A stretch of 64,000 bases of DNA from the NCBI GenBank assembly GCA_022266195.1, contig WHVY01000003.1, positions 4,154,001 to 4,218,000 on the forward strand, read 5' to 3'. Source of the DNA: Tetranychus cinnabarinus. Its lineage: Eukaryota > Arthropoda > Arachnida > Trombidiformes > Tetranychidae. Position numbers and translations under genes: made by a program. The notes beneath the pieces are model-generated. The model was not told the origin of the DNA, searched no databases, and saw only the letters and a program-made list of their open reading frames with translations. Shown in pieces: positions 35,683-48,114 of the stretch. The stretch's first letter is position 1. Each line of letters starts with the position of its first letter.

Positions 35683-38581
35683 AACTTGATTGATTGAAGG
35701 TGAATAGACATATAAAGAAAGATTGAAAAAAGAGAAGCAAGGATAAGACACAAAGAAAAATATTTGGCGTTAACTAAATTACGTTGACTTGTTAAACTAA
35801 CTGTCAACCATAAGAACTAATCTTAGAATCAAAAGATACATAATGGATAATTGAAAAAGAGGTTTTGAATCAACAGTTGTTTTGACAGGAAAACCTTGTC
35901 GATTAAGGTTACTCTCACTCTCTTAATTCTTCTTTTTCCCACTTTTCACTTTCTTCCAGATATATTTCACACTATTTCTTTCCGTTCATTTCATGTGTAT
36001 AATACTGTTGATGGATAATTGTACTCAAGAAAATAGGATGCTCAATGTAGCCCTCACTTTCTTCTCCTTAGTTCTCCTCCTTCTTCATCGTTGGTGTCGT
36101 TCTCGTCCTCTTTAATACTCATCATCATCCTTGGTTGATCCTAAGAATATTTGCTTTCTGTTCTCTCATCATTCAAGCCTGATTGTCTTATCAATGAGTC
36201 CTCCTTTTATTCCAAGTCGATGATGATTACCTTCAAGTGGTTTTCTTGTCCCTTAATCACGATTTATATTGATGCCTACTTCCTCCTCCTTTGGCTGCTT
36301 CTCTTGCTCAAGTTGACTATTAAAATGAAATAAAAAAAGCACTTGATAAAAATAATGATTACTGTAGTTTTAAAGACAGAAGTAATCGGAAGATCAAGAA
36401 ATCAGATGGGAAATAAATTGGTTATAAACATGGTATTTGGTAAAGTTGATTGAATTGATGGTTAAAGATAATGTTAAAAGAGGAAAAAAAATTTCTAATG
36501 TTTTTTATAAAGAAATGGGGAAAGCATGGATAGGTGGATGATGCATAAGGTTATAAACGGTTTACAGATGTTGAATAAGACTATACTACAAATTGTTACT
36601 CAACAATTGTTATTAAGGCGAATATCGATGGACAGTTTATTGATTTAATTAAATTAGGTTTAATTACTAACCTTGTTCATGATTATTGATGAGAAGATGT
36701 CCCAAAAGCGATGTCCAAAAGATCTGTAAACAAGTTGAAGAAAAGCCGTTAAAATAAATTACAAAATAAGAGAAACAATTGGAAAGTAAACCATAAAAGA
36801 GTGTTGACTTTATCAGATAGATTGTCACAGTAAATTACTTGATTCAATTATGCGCAAATCACATATACCTTCACGGTATAGTAGAGGTCAATTAAGACCT
36901 AAACAAAATAGGTTAATTATTAAACTATTCAACCGAATGATATTGATTACAGGTTTCAAACATTTTTTGTTCAAATAAAGATGCAAGCACAAAGACAATG
37001 ATACTATAACACTAGTAAAAATCAAGACATAACAAATTAAATATGAGTAAATCGACTGGAAGATTATTAATAGATTTTCGGCATTTTCCGACCATTAAAT
37101 TCAAAATCATTAATTATGGCATTAAAAAAGATTAATTTTCTTGAAAAATTTGCCATATCTTATTGCGTAGTTATGACTAAAGAAACACTTTATTTTTTCT
37201 CACGTTAATTACTGATATTACAGATACAAACCAAGTGGTTAGATTTATATGTGTTGAGCCAATAGCTTAAAAAGGTGTACAATTTAAACATGTAACTATC
37301 ATGAGATTGAATTTTTAAGTGAGAATAATTAAACTTATCAAGACCGTCAATAAACAATTTACTTGAATCAGAACTTTGAACGCAATAAGAAAATGTTATT
37401 TTAACTTAAGTCAAAAAGTTTGCTTATTAAGATATTTTAATTTTCTTACGACAGATGACAGTCAAAGAGTCAAATAATTTTTTGAAAAAATGTCTTCAAG
37501 ACCTTTGACTCCATCTTTTGGCATTTTGAAGTACAATAAGAGCGTATTTTTTCCTAGTTTTTGTTTATTACAACGATTGACTCAAAAAATGTGAAATTTT
37601 TTAATATACTGATGAAATCCCCTGAAAGTCCGGCGTTATTGGACAGCGGCTCAAGGTTGAAAAGTGGTATATTTTACAGATGATCATAAATAGGAAATCT
37701 TTACCAAGCCAATCATAATGTGCAAGTGTTTCCGTTAAATGGCGTTCAAGATCGAAGTGCCGGTTTAAAATCTGGAGGAAACCCCCAACAAAGGTCATTA
37801 ATTGATGTAACTAATTTTGTTTTGGTGTGAATTTTGTCAATGGGCTGATTGCTGCTAATGATTGTAAGAGAAAGCTACCTCGTTTGGGCTTAATAGCTCT
37901 ATGAATAAAATCTTCATTCCGGATGGATTCCATTCTTTAAACCAATCGAAGAAAACAAAGTAATTGAAACTAAAGCTAGCTGGCAATATAATAGAAAATA
38001 AATGTTACAATTAAGATAATAGCAATTGCTCAACACCATATCAAAATGTAATCATGATCAATCTGTAACACTTTATGAGTATCAAACTTGACTAATGAAG
38101 ATCGGGTAAGTTTCCCATAAAGTAACTAAACCCTGAACAAGTCACCGCTTTCATAATGGTCAAGGTAAATCATTTTTGATTAGTAGCTGAATCCTTCTAC
38201 TATGATTGCCAGTTAGAGTATACGAGAGTCTGATTCACTTCTAGTATCGGTAAAAATAATACCGATCATATTTTCAAAACGCTATTCACTACAATAACTG
38301 GATCTGTCCTTTTGAGCGACCAATAATAACAATAAACATATTTATTTAGTAACATATTAAAAATTACAGCTATCCTATCGGAATTTTATCTGCTAAGTGT
38401 AACAATTGGACTTTAATTGTGGTTTGTATATTTGTTGCTTCTTTACACATTACATAGTCTTCCAGTTGAACTCGATGGCGGCCATCAAGCCTGCAATATT
38501 TACATGAACATGACTTTTTGTGAAAAGACGGAAACTTGATTGGCCATTAAGCAGAATGGTAAATCCGTCTGGTAATGAAAT
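35683..38581. other. Region between SLC6 and stomatin with orphan exon-like segments
   Basis: No complete gene can be assembled. Minus-strand segments with good splice sites are 37933-37879 (ATG-initiated, 18 codons, GTAG donor), 36898-36869 (30 nt) and 36723-36672 (52 nt; TTTACAG acceptor, GTTAGT donor). The last two read continuously as an open, hydrophobic stretch. They may be 5' exons of the SLC6 gene or belong to an unrecognised short gene. Confidence 0.35.
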
Positions 38582-38785
38582 TTATTGGTTTTGATTGTGA
38601 CTATCAATGGATCCCAATGTAAAATCAATCGGTACCGGGAAAACTATAGTTGAATTTTTTTCAGTTGATATTGAGGCAAGTGTTTGAAGGTATCGCAGTT
38701 GCAAAGCTGATTTGGTTGAGGAAAGCATGTTACCGGCATCTCGAAGTGCCCGAGATGCCTTTTGTTCACCTTCTGCGGCAATTAC
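38582..38785 (-). other. Stomatin alternative terminal exon, distal
   Basis: Sixty-eight codons including the stop, from VIAAEGEQKAS to SHNQNQ. About 38 of the first 54 residues match the proximal exon; the last ~14 are unrelated. It looks like a diverged tandem exon duplication. Confidence 0.85.
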
Positions 38786-41700
38786 CTGATAAATTTACAA
38801 CAAAATGAAATGAGTTTCAACTTTTAAAACAAACATTTGGTCAACTTGAGGCTAAAGTACAAATATTCAGAAATACTCAAAATTAATTGGCTGATAACCA
38901 AAATATTTTAATTTTATAGTCAATCTTTTTAATTGTTATTGAATGGACGTTTTCCAATTATCTCCAATCATTTTAAAATATACAGTGATTGGAAACAGCA
39001 TTGAAATTTTATTGATCGGAAAAATTTTCACCTCAACCTAATGAACTGAAATCAAATTACTGTGTTAATCTTGTATTCAGGTTTACATGTATATTTAACA
39101 GACAATAGCATTCAAGTAAAATACAAGCAACAATTAAATGAAAATCATCGTGCAAATTGTAAAATTATAAGGAATTGAATTGTTTGATTAGTGGTGCCAC
39201 ATGTAATTGGAAGTGATAAAACAAACTGAAAACATTGAAAGGTAATGTTGGATTGTTGAGTTGAAAAAAACAATCAATTATGAGAAAAGATCTGAAAAAA
39301 ATTATAAACTTGTTACACTTCAACTTGAGTAGTTTAAAATAATTGTGCTGTGATTTATTGTTATGGATATGTAAAGATGTAATCAATAATTCACTTCATC
39401 TTGGCCATCTTTTGATTCTTTACGTTCACATTATAAATGTATTATTGTGTTATTGATATTTTAAACGCTTTGTTTTTATTTATTGATGTTTGTAAACACT
39501 TTGATTAGTTGAATTTTTACTTGGTTACCATGATGGTGATCAGGTTTAGTCTATTGTTTATGATTCACTAACTGTGTATAGCTAATTGGTTGTAGGTAAA
39601 TTTTTTTGCTTTGATAGGTAGGACAACATATCGATAGGAACAGGGAAAACAATGGTTGAATTTTTTTCCGCCGAAATTGTATTCAATGTTTGCAAATAAC
39701 GAAGTTGAAGAGCTGCTGGACTTTGGGTAATAATTTCCGCTGCTTCCTTAAGTGCTCTGGATGCACGATGTTCACCTTCAGCGGCAATTACCTAGAATCA
39801 AACAAACATCAAAACATGATATCAAGCATTCACAATGTACATTGACTGGGTAAATGGTTCAATCATTAATCACATTGACGCAAAAATTGTATAAACAATG
39901 GACAATATACAGTTACAAATGACAAATCTACTGTTCAATCATGAATCTATTAGTCTACATGATGGGATGTTACGTCTGACCACAATTAACTAAACACTCA
40001 CAAATATAAAAAAATTAAAAATAAACAATTCTTGCAAATAAGTTACATGTACGTTCAATACTAGACTTGAAGAGACATCTATCAACAAGTTAATACACAA
40101 ATCCTACTTCTAATAACATGCATAACTAATCTAATAAACATGATCACTATTTAAGTAAAGTTGATTATTATGAGTGAAATTAATTAAATCTGACCACTTT
40201 TTTACTAATTGTTACCTTCCTTTTAACCTGGTAAGTGTCTTGATTAAGAAATTGTTTTTTAAAAAGCTAGTATTTTTATGTAATTTTATCTAATGTCTAA
40301 GTTTCTTCTCATTTTCAGATTGGAGTTGAACTGATGATGACTTTTTGGTTGTGATTGGTGTTTTACTTACCTTAGCTCTTGCCTCTCTGGCAGCTTCAGC
40401 TTCAGCTGCCATGGCTCGTTGAAGTTGAACAGGCAAGCGAACATCTTTACTGTTGGTTGGAATGATTAAGGTTGAATTGGAGGGAAGATAATAAGCAGTC
40501 ATTAGTGTTTATGTTTATAATGGCTAAGGATGTGCTGAATTATGAAAGGTCAATTACAGGCCAAGTGGAAGACTTACATTTCAACCCTTTCTACTTTGAT
40601 TCCCCAAAAATCAGTTACATTGTCCAAATATTGCTGAAAGTGAAAAAAAAGAACAGAAAATCAATGATTGAAAAGCGTTAATTGATCGCAGCTGGAGGGA
40701 AAAGAATCCAGTCTAACCTGCATTGAACTTGATATTGATTCTCGATCTGAAAGTATTTCATGAAGATTATGTGTTCCAAGCATGTTTCTCAATGTTGTTT
40801 GAGCAAGTAATCGAGTTGAATGGTGAGCATTTTCAACATTAGCCACTGAAACAGTAGCATTTTGTACTCTATAGTAAACAACTGCATCAACTGAAACGGT
40901 AACTGAATCCTTGGTCAAAACCTCTTGCGGTGGTACATCAAATGTCAATGTTCTCAAATCAACTTTGGTATAATTTTCAATACAGGGTAAGATGAAAAAT
41001 ATTCCTGGACCCTTGGCACCGCCATGTAACAATCGTCCCAATCGGAAGATAACAGCTCGTTCATATTCTTGGACAACTTTGAGAGTAACAAATAAGGAAA
41101 GTGGGAAAGTCAACAGAAATAGTGCAATGGACATTCCTGTCAGAACAAAGCCGAAAAAATTTTGACTCGATCCACCAGATTCTGTTGGAGTAGATCATAA
41201 ACAATTGATTAAACAAACATCTCAACCATACAAGTAAATGTAACGACAAGTCTCAATTATGGATTGATAATAGTCTCATGATCACTAACCAGTGCTGGCT
41301 CCAAAAACAATTTTATAATTTTCCTGACTGGAGATTTGAAAACAGAATCATTTCTCTCTTTGACAATTAATTTCCTCCCAATAATCCTTCACTGAACCAT
41401 TCCTGAATGATTTAGTTAACAGTTGATTATCCAGATGAAAGTCTTGTTTTACGCCATAGGAAATTTTTGAGCGATTCAACAAATGGTTGCTAATTCAATC
41501 ATATGATCAACCTAGATGGTTAGATGGTCCTAAGATTCAAATCTGATCATATAAATGGCTGGTTGACTGGAAGTTTATCAATAGGAAAATCCCTATTAGC
41601 TTGATTGCTACTATTAATATCAAATCGTATTTACATTTGTACTTTTATGGTTATGTAAATGTTATGTAAGTATCAATTTTTTTCATGAAAAGTGTTATTA

Positions 41701-42874
41701 TTGTTCATTTGTCTTCCAATCTATTGTTATTAACTTTTATTTACTAATGTTTACTCTTTTTTTTCCTATTGAAGGTGAATCCAGTTATTGGAAAGTTACT
41801 ATTGATTTGTAATTAGCATGGTTTTATTTATTCAAGTTAGACGTTAACTATCAAGAAAACAATTGGATAAATTGATGATGAACGTGCAAAGAGTGAATAG
41901 ACGAGAAAATGGAAACTTTTAAACTAAAGTTAAAATCATTATTGAACGATCAATTGACTGACTTTTGTTAGGAAATCAAATAAAAACCTGGATCCAATTG
42001 TCATTGATTAAATACAGACTAGGATCGGGTTAACATTTGATGCTAATGAAATTGGCTGATTCAAATACACGAAAAATGGTAATCAATTGTGCGTGTTCAT
42101 CTATACTTTATCACATCCATCCATTGGGAAACAATACTATCTTCAACTTTTTTCATTTATTGCTATATTTATTCATTTAAAATATCAACTCGTTACCTTG
42201 ACTTATAAATAATGCAACCAGATTTTCAAATTGCAAATTCAAAAACTGGAAAATGCTAATTACCCATTTCATCCAGAAACACCAATTTTAGCCCCAAATT
42301 TACCGACTAAGTTACCTTTAGCAACCTTTACTTTACAATGTTACAACTAATAAAATTCAAGTTGGTTACAAGTTAGTCAGTCAAAACCCTGAAGTCATTT
42401 CAATTTTGATCAGCTCTGAATTAGGATTTAAGGTGACATTCACATCAAGATGAAAAGTTGATCAAAATTTGGCTAATTTTTGTAAAATAATTTCAACTGA
42501 AAACAAATTTTCCATTTTCATTGAACTAAATTTTATAATTAGCATTAAATTGTCTATTTGCTATGGTTAGTCAAAAGGATTGTTGATTAAAATGTAAAGC
42601 GAGCAATGGGTTAAAAAAGTAACCAGAAACAAAACTGTTTTAATTATTTTGATTGCTCTTTAGGTTTGACTTTAATTTAATTTGCTCATTAGAAGTAAAT
42701 TAAGAGCGCACATTGTGTATAATAAGCTATTTAAATGATAATCAGCAATCAGGAAGGTTAATTACCAACAAGTGTATAAAAGAGGAAAACATTGAAATGT
42801 GTTTAATGTTTGAATGTATAAATCAACTTACCTTCAACAGCGGCAAAGTTAATTTTACCCTCATCTTGTGTCAT
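38582..42874 (-). CDS. Stomatin (SPFH/Band-7 membrane scaffold), two alternative C-termini
   Basis: Exons: 42874-42832, 41181-40718, 40633-40578, 40449-40371, then either 39791-39582 (proximal) or 38785-38582 (distal). Both terminal exons start in phase 0 at the same codon boundary and carry their own stop, giving proteins of 283 or 281 residues. The order is: short N-tail, hydrophobic hairpin (SIALFLLTFPLSLF), KVVQEYERAVIFRLGR, the SPFH core (GPGIFFILPCIENYTKVDLR, PPQEVLTKDSVTV), LDNVTDFWGIKVERVE, PVQLQRAMAAEAEAAREARA, then VIAAEGE and the LQLRYLQTL oligomerisation helix. Stomatins form oligomers on the inner leaflet and modulate ion channels, including MEC-4-type and ASIC channels. A minus-strand AATAAA at 39480-39475 serves the proximal exon; another overlaps the distal stop. 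The first intron is about 1.65 kb. Confidence 0.92.
39582..39791 (-). other. Stomatin alternative terminal exon, proximal
   Basis: Seventy codons including the stop, from VIAAEGEHRAS to PTTN. It has its own acceptor (TTCTAG) and a poly(A) signal about 100 bases past the stop. Confidence 0.85.
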
Positions 42875-44753
42875 ATTTAAACAAGTGATTAAAAACGAGG
42901 TGAACAACAATTAAATTAAGGAAGCCAGAATGGGAAACCAGTGAATTTGATTAAATATAAATTAGCCAAACAATTGATGAGTTAAATTGGAAACTGTTTG
43001 ACTGGATGTCAAGACCAATGCAGAGACCCAAAATGGTAAATCAAGTTAATGTAACAATAACAGAGTAATCGAGTAAATCATAAGCAAAATAACAATGATG
43101 ATAATAATGGTTAGAGTGGGTGAAGAAGGTCGCAGTTGCTATGGAAATTTACCTAAGAAAGGTAAGTATTCATAGCGATGATTAAATTTTACTTCAATTT
43201 CTTACCTCTTCTACGAAAGTTAATTGTCGGTACAATCTTCAACGATTTTCAATAATCAAAATAAAGTCAACTATAAAATATTGGATTCATTACTTTTACC
43301 GTATCAATCAATTATTAATGAACAAAAGGTGAACCCTATTCATTCAATTAACCATTATTTCAGGTTCAATATCAACCATTTTTCAACCTAAATTAAAACA
43401 CGATCAATCTTTTGGTTAAATTATTAACTAATTGTCAGATTCAGTGAAAGTTGAGAATAAAATTGAAGATTAGATTCATCAAGAAATGTTCATCAGTCTT
43501 TGCTATTCAATGGCTTTTCATCTGATGGTTATTGATATTAATTGGGTGCATCAGTGTTAACATTTTATCAATGGGATTGTGTCTTTGATTAGAAATTAGT
43601 AAATTACAGGTTTTAATATCAAATGTTTCAACCTGTTCAATGTCAGGTTACTTTTGTTACTTTTGCTATTTGTTTATTGTGATTTGTTCACAATTAAAGT
43701 AAGACATGTAAATGAAACCAAATTAAAAGGGTCAACTGGGTAAGAATAAGGTTAATGTTGAACCCGTTTTTTAGGCGGACGAGGCTAATTTATCTGAAGC
43801 CAGTTTAGCCTGAAAAGATGAAGATACACTTTTTGTTTGGCATAATTTAATGATAACTTTAGTTACATTAGCCCATCAAATTCAATTATTTGATGGGTCA
43901 AGGGTAAGAAACCGGTTCAATGGAGATAAAAATGATGCAAGGTTGAAATGATGATTGGGAAGATGGTCATGAAAGCATGGATGGAAAACAGAAGACAAAA
44001 AATTGATAGTGTTTACATTTTGTTATCATTGCTATTGTTGATTCTTGTTCATGTTGGTCATCAGTTTTTTGGATGATAATAAGCACATCAAGTGAGTTTA
44101 TGATTCACAAGAAAAAGGAAATGATGATAATAGTGGTTGGGACAGGTAAATGGGCTAACTGATCAAGTCAACTTGTTGAGAGTTAAGACTCGTGGTTACT
44201 TGATTAAGGCAAAACTGGGTAATGGGTTGGCGTGGTAAAGTAAAACTTAAACTAAGGATTGAGATCATCAAATAAACACCATCTTCATCTTCATCTTTAC
44301 CAGTATCTTCAGCATTAACTCATCATTACAATTTAAGCCATTCCCTTAACCATCTTATTTATTTTAACAGTTTCCAACTTGCTTCTTTAAGGTTAACTTT
44401 AACCCAAAATTTAACTCAAACCTTTTTAACCTTAGTCTTTTTGAATCAATTTTAACAATAGTCTAATTGTACTTACAATATATTTATTTTTGTGATCATT
44501 AAATGATAAATTCATCGGTCAAAATGAGTAAATTGTGATCAGCTTTTCTAATCATTTTGAAAGATTGTTTGCTTGTAAGCTGAAAGGTTTAAATCAGTGA
44601 AGGCCTTACACAGATTACTCCGTGTCATTATGGTTTATGTTTTCCCGTTACTGTATTCATCTAGATGGCAAATCAAAGGATTGATCGGATCTATTCAATA
44701 ATTTACAATTGGTTTAATTGGTGATGGAACAATAAACGGTGTCAAGGAAAAGA
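42875..44753. other. Intergenic between stomatin and the 7TM gene (divergent)
   Basis: The 5' ends of two divergent genes flank this AT-rich 1.9 kb. I see no ORF, RNA gene or clear repeat; it presumably contains both promoters. Confidence 0.45.
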
Positions 44754-46287
44754 ATGTCTCGAATGAAACAAGATTTCGAGCTTCTTGTCAACATTACCTC
44801 ATATATACGGTTACTGTTGATCTTTGGTGTCCTCCTGGTTAACCTGGTTAGTCTCATTAAATTGATATTTGGACCTAGATCAGATTGGCTCTCGGATTTT
44901 TGTGTTCATCGGGTAGTCACTGGTCTTATTATCGTCTCTAACATTACTTATTTAACAACCTGGTTTCCATACTTGATCTGGTCCACTTTCAATGGTACTT
45001 GGCCATTCTTGTCTTCTCGTGAACACTGTATCATCCAAAACTCAATCATCAACCATGTAACAACACTAATGCTAACCATCCTGTCAATTCTCAAATTATA
45101 TGATGTTTTCCCTGTTCAAAGGGCTCGTCTCTTGGGCCTGGCTCTGGTTGCTGGTTGGGTTGTACCGCAAGGATTGTATATAACGCTAATTGATTTGATC
45201 AGTCCAGAGAAATCGTCTCATCAATATGCTGATCGACTTCTTTATACACCCAATCATTTGGCTGTTAATGGTGCCTCTCACTCCAATCATATTGGTTTCA
45301 TGCTTTGCATAACACGATTAGCATCACCGGTTGTAGCTCAACTTTCTTGGCATTACCTGGTAATTGTCATTCCATTAACAACAATCGTATTTATATCATC
45401 TGTTGCTGAAGCGCTCAAAGAAAATCAATCTAAGTCTGGTAAGTTCAATCTTAATCTAATCAACTATTTGCTGCTTGTCATCAAAGTCTATTAATATTAC
45501 CGAATGATTGCTCTTCAATATGCATTTCAATCAAATCAAATTTTATTTATTATTTCTTTACAACTACAAATTGATAAATGTTTCAAAATTGTTATAACAT
45601 GATAATAATAACACGCTATGTTGATCACCAGTATTGAGGCCAATTGTTAATTTCGGGTTACTTAACATCATTCCATCATATTAATCATGCATTTTGATGT
45701 CTCTTTATGGATGAAAAAAGATTATATCAACCATCATCTCATCTAAAGCTGGGTTAAACTAATTTAATTCGTTAGGTTAAAATTAATCAACTGGTTGATA
45801 TGGATTTGGTGTGAGAAACTGTTTCTATCAATTTAATATTAATTTTTGAGATGACCGCTTTAACATCACAACCGTGAATTTGATTGGATAAAATGATTGA
45901 TTCTGTTTCTCTTACTTTTCCCTCCATTACTGTTTATTTCTGACTACAGATCCATCGTATTGTTATTGTTTACGTGATTTTCCAGTTCTTTTGAGCTTAT
46001 ATTTTAATCTTATGTGGCTTATTATTTTACGTCCATTGATTATTTTACAAACTCTTGTTTTGGCCAAAGAAGGAAACAACTTTTTACCCGAATCACCCGA
46101 TTACCTTGACTTTGGTACCCACCTGGTTCTCATTTTTTCATCTTTGCTGGTTCCATTTTCTAGCTATGGAGGATTTAGATCAAAAATTAATCAGTCAACC
46201 TGTCAAATTGAGATTGATCATGTTGATGGAATATCCTGTGATTTAGATTCCATTGGATCTCAATGTAGCTCATCAATTTGTCAGTAA
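44754..46287 (+). CDS. Divergent orphan seven-transmembrane protein, probably rhodopsin-class GPCR-like
   Basis: Two exons: 44754-45438 and 45950-46287, joined in phase 1, giving 340 residues. There are seven hydrophobic segments: TM1 YIRLLLIFGVLLVNLVSLI, TM2 VVTGLIIVSNITYL, TM3 after Cys in REHCIIQ, TM4 LALVAGWVVP, TM5 YLVIVIPLTTIVFI, TM6 LMWLIILRPLIIL, TM7 LVLIFSSLLVPFSSY. N-glycosylation sequon NIT lies before TM1. TM3-Cys, TM4-Trp and the LLGLALVAGW context fit class A receptors. However, the DRY position reads LKL (SILKLYDVFPV) and NPxxY is altered (VPFSSY). The short C-tail ends in a Cys/Ser-rich stretch. It probably lies in the plasma membrane; ligand unknown. The first ATG in frame was used. 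A non-GPCR 7TM family is possible. Confidence 0.7.
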
Positions 46288-46750
46288 GACAATGAACCAA
46301 TCAATTCTGTTGAGCAATTCTAATAATACATGTATTATTAGTTGTCATGTCATCCTTCTATTGAAAATCCTGATAATTCATTTATAATACTCTTGTTTTA
46401 TTTTCCTACACTCTGTGATAATTGTTAACAAAATGTTTTGATATTTTAATCACTGTTCACCAACCAAGGAAAATTGAATTATAATTTACAAGCAACTGAA
46501 ATTTATATTACGGTTTCTACCTTGGTTACAATTCACAAGTCTATTTTGAGGGATAGTTCCTCCTCAATCAGCCCTTTGTATTTTATTATCTTGATTCAAG
46601 TAGTGAATACAGTGTATTTTACAGTGTACAATTTGGATTGAGATCTTAATTAAAGTAGTCATGAATTGGTGATTTTTCATCTTGAAATTTATTTAAACCT
46701 CGATGCTTCTATTGTAAAGATTACACTGAAACTGGATTCTTGCTTTCTTG
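46288..46750. other. Convergent 3' region of 7TM and secreted-protein genes
   Basis: No gene is seen. A minus-strand AATAAA at 46693-46688 lies about 60 bases past the stop of the secreted-protein gene. Confidence 0.45.
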
Positions 46751-47321
46751 TTATACTCTAGATGTTGAATTGCTTGCTTTGTTTTGTAATACGGTGGAGA
46801 CCTGGTTTTGAAAATTTTTAAGAAAATCTTTCACCTGAGTTTCATCAAATGTATCCAACAAATTGGGGAACTCAATCAAGTTACAAACATTTTTATCAAC
46901 CCGAAGAGAGTCCATTGCTGGTCCAGGAGTACAAGAATTTGCTGATGCCCAATCGGGTACGTCAACAATCAATAACATCATATTGGTTGAATCTACGATA
47001 TTGTAAGTTGATCCTTTTGCTGCACATTCATAGCTTTTGGCAATAGCTTGGAACAAGTAATTCTCTACTGGATCAGTAGTTGATAATAGATTCTTGCCGA
47101 TTTTAATAGGATCTCGCCCTTGTCGATTTAAATGTTGAGAAATTTCACAATAAGCCTTCAACAGGATTCCAGAGAGAACTACTGCTTCGCCTAAGGAAAA
47201 TTTTACAAAATTGTTTTCATTGAAAGCGACTTACTGGTGAAAGATTTTGTTTTCACATCATTTAATACTTACTTGCAGCTAAAAAGCAAACCAAAATGAT
47301 CAAGAATGATGAAGATAACAT
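46751..47321 (-). CDS. Small secreted protein of unknown function
   Basis: Two exons: 47321-47273 and 47190-46751, joined in phase 1, giving 162 residues. The first ~17 residues form a signal peptide (MLSSSFLIILVCFLAAS). The mature part has four Cys (AYCEIS, YECAAK, NSCTPG, NVCNLI), which could make two disulfides, and predicted helices (IKIGKNLL, VENYLFQAIAKSYE, VKDFLKNFQNQV). I do not recognise the family; it lacks cystatin, lipocalin or Kunitz signatures. The splice inside the signal-peptide region, at codon 17, is common for secreted proteins. It could be a salivary, cuticular or haemolymph protein, but nothing in the sequence decides this. Confidence 0.75.
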
Positions 47322-47928
47322 GGTTAATTTTCACGGAGAAAAAATTACTAGAAGCAGCAAAACCAAAGAGTTAAAACTACAAAATGAGTTGCAAAGGAAA
47401 TAGACATTACTCAATCTTTTTACAGATTTTGATTGTTCTGATTTAATAGCTCTGGCCAGCGTCTGTGATAAACCATATTGAAATAATAAATAATTCAGAA
47501 ACCTGTCTGCAAGATTGCCCTGAATCTAAAAGCACCAAATAAACCAGTAATGAATACATTTTGAAAATGTGGTCATGGTACAAGTAAACAAATGTTACAT
47601 TGTAAAACAACTATTACAATAGATTACAGAATCAGGAGTTTTAACCAGATCAGCTGCTAATAATGAAATAACTAATAAATAAATGATGATTGCTATACAA
47701 GCTAATTAATTTAAACTGCAAGCCATATATTTAATGATATTAACTTTCCAACGATCCTTCAAACCAATCCCAGAAAAAATAATACAAATTTCTTTAATGA
47801 TAGTTAAACGTTTTAATCATTCCATAAAAGCTGCGATCAAATCCAAAATGGATGATCAAAAGATGGAAAATATTGCAAATTCAATTGAATAAAAAACTTA
47901 ATAACAACTATGTAAAAAGTTAATTGAC
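47322..47928. other. Intergenic between secreted-protein gene and tRNA-Cys
   Basis: AT-rich. It contains the TTTTT pol III terminator of the tRNA (minus strand, 47918-47914). No further gene is seen. Confidence 0.45.
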
Positions 47929-48000
47929 AGGGGACGCCCGGGATTGAACCAGGGACCTCTCGATCTGCAGTCGAATGCTCTACCACTGAGCTACATCCCC
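47929..48000 (-). tRNA. tRNA-Cys (anticodon GCA)
   Basis: On the minus strand, 72 nt fold into a complete cloverleaf. The acceptor stem is GGGGATG/CGTCCCC with discriminator U, the D-arm is GCTC-AGTGGTA-GAGC, the anticodon loop is CTGCAGA, and the T-arm is CCTGG-TTCAATC-CCGGG. GCA reads the Cys codons, and U73 is the standard Cys identity base. Internal promoter boxes A (TAGCTCAGTGG) and B (GGTTCAATCC) are present. There is no intron, and a T5 terminator lies about 10 bases downstream. Confidence 0.98.
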
Positions 48001-48114
48001 ATTCATGTTATAAGAATTGACATTGACAATTTATATTTTAGTCCTTTGATAATTTAATTTATTGAAGTCGAAATATTTTGTTGTATTTAAGTTGTTTGAG
48101 TCTTAAGTTACTTG

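Noticed and set aside
37601..37798. 66-codon minus-strand frame, possibly an exon (NRHFDLERHLTETLAHYDWL)
   Set aside because: More protein-like than its surroundings and with a possible GTAAAG donor. However, it does not join in frame to the ATG segment at 37933-37879, and I recognise no family.
41289..41400. Possible alternative first exon of stomatin with a GTTAGT donor
   Set aside because: In the phase needed to join 41181 there is an upstream stop and no ATG. Treating it as an internal exon would break the frame.
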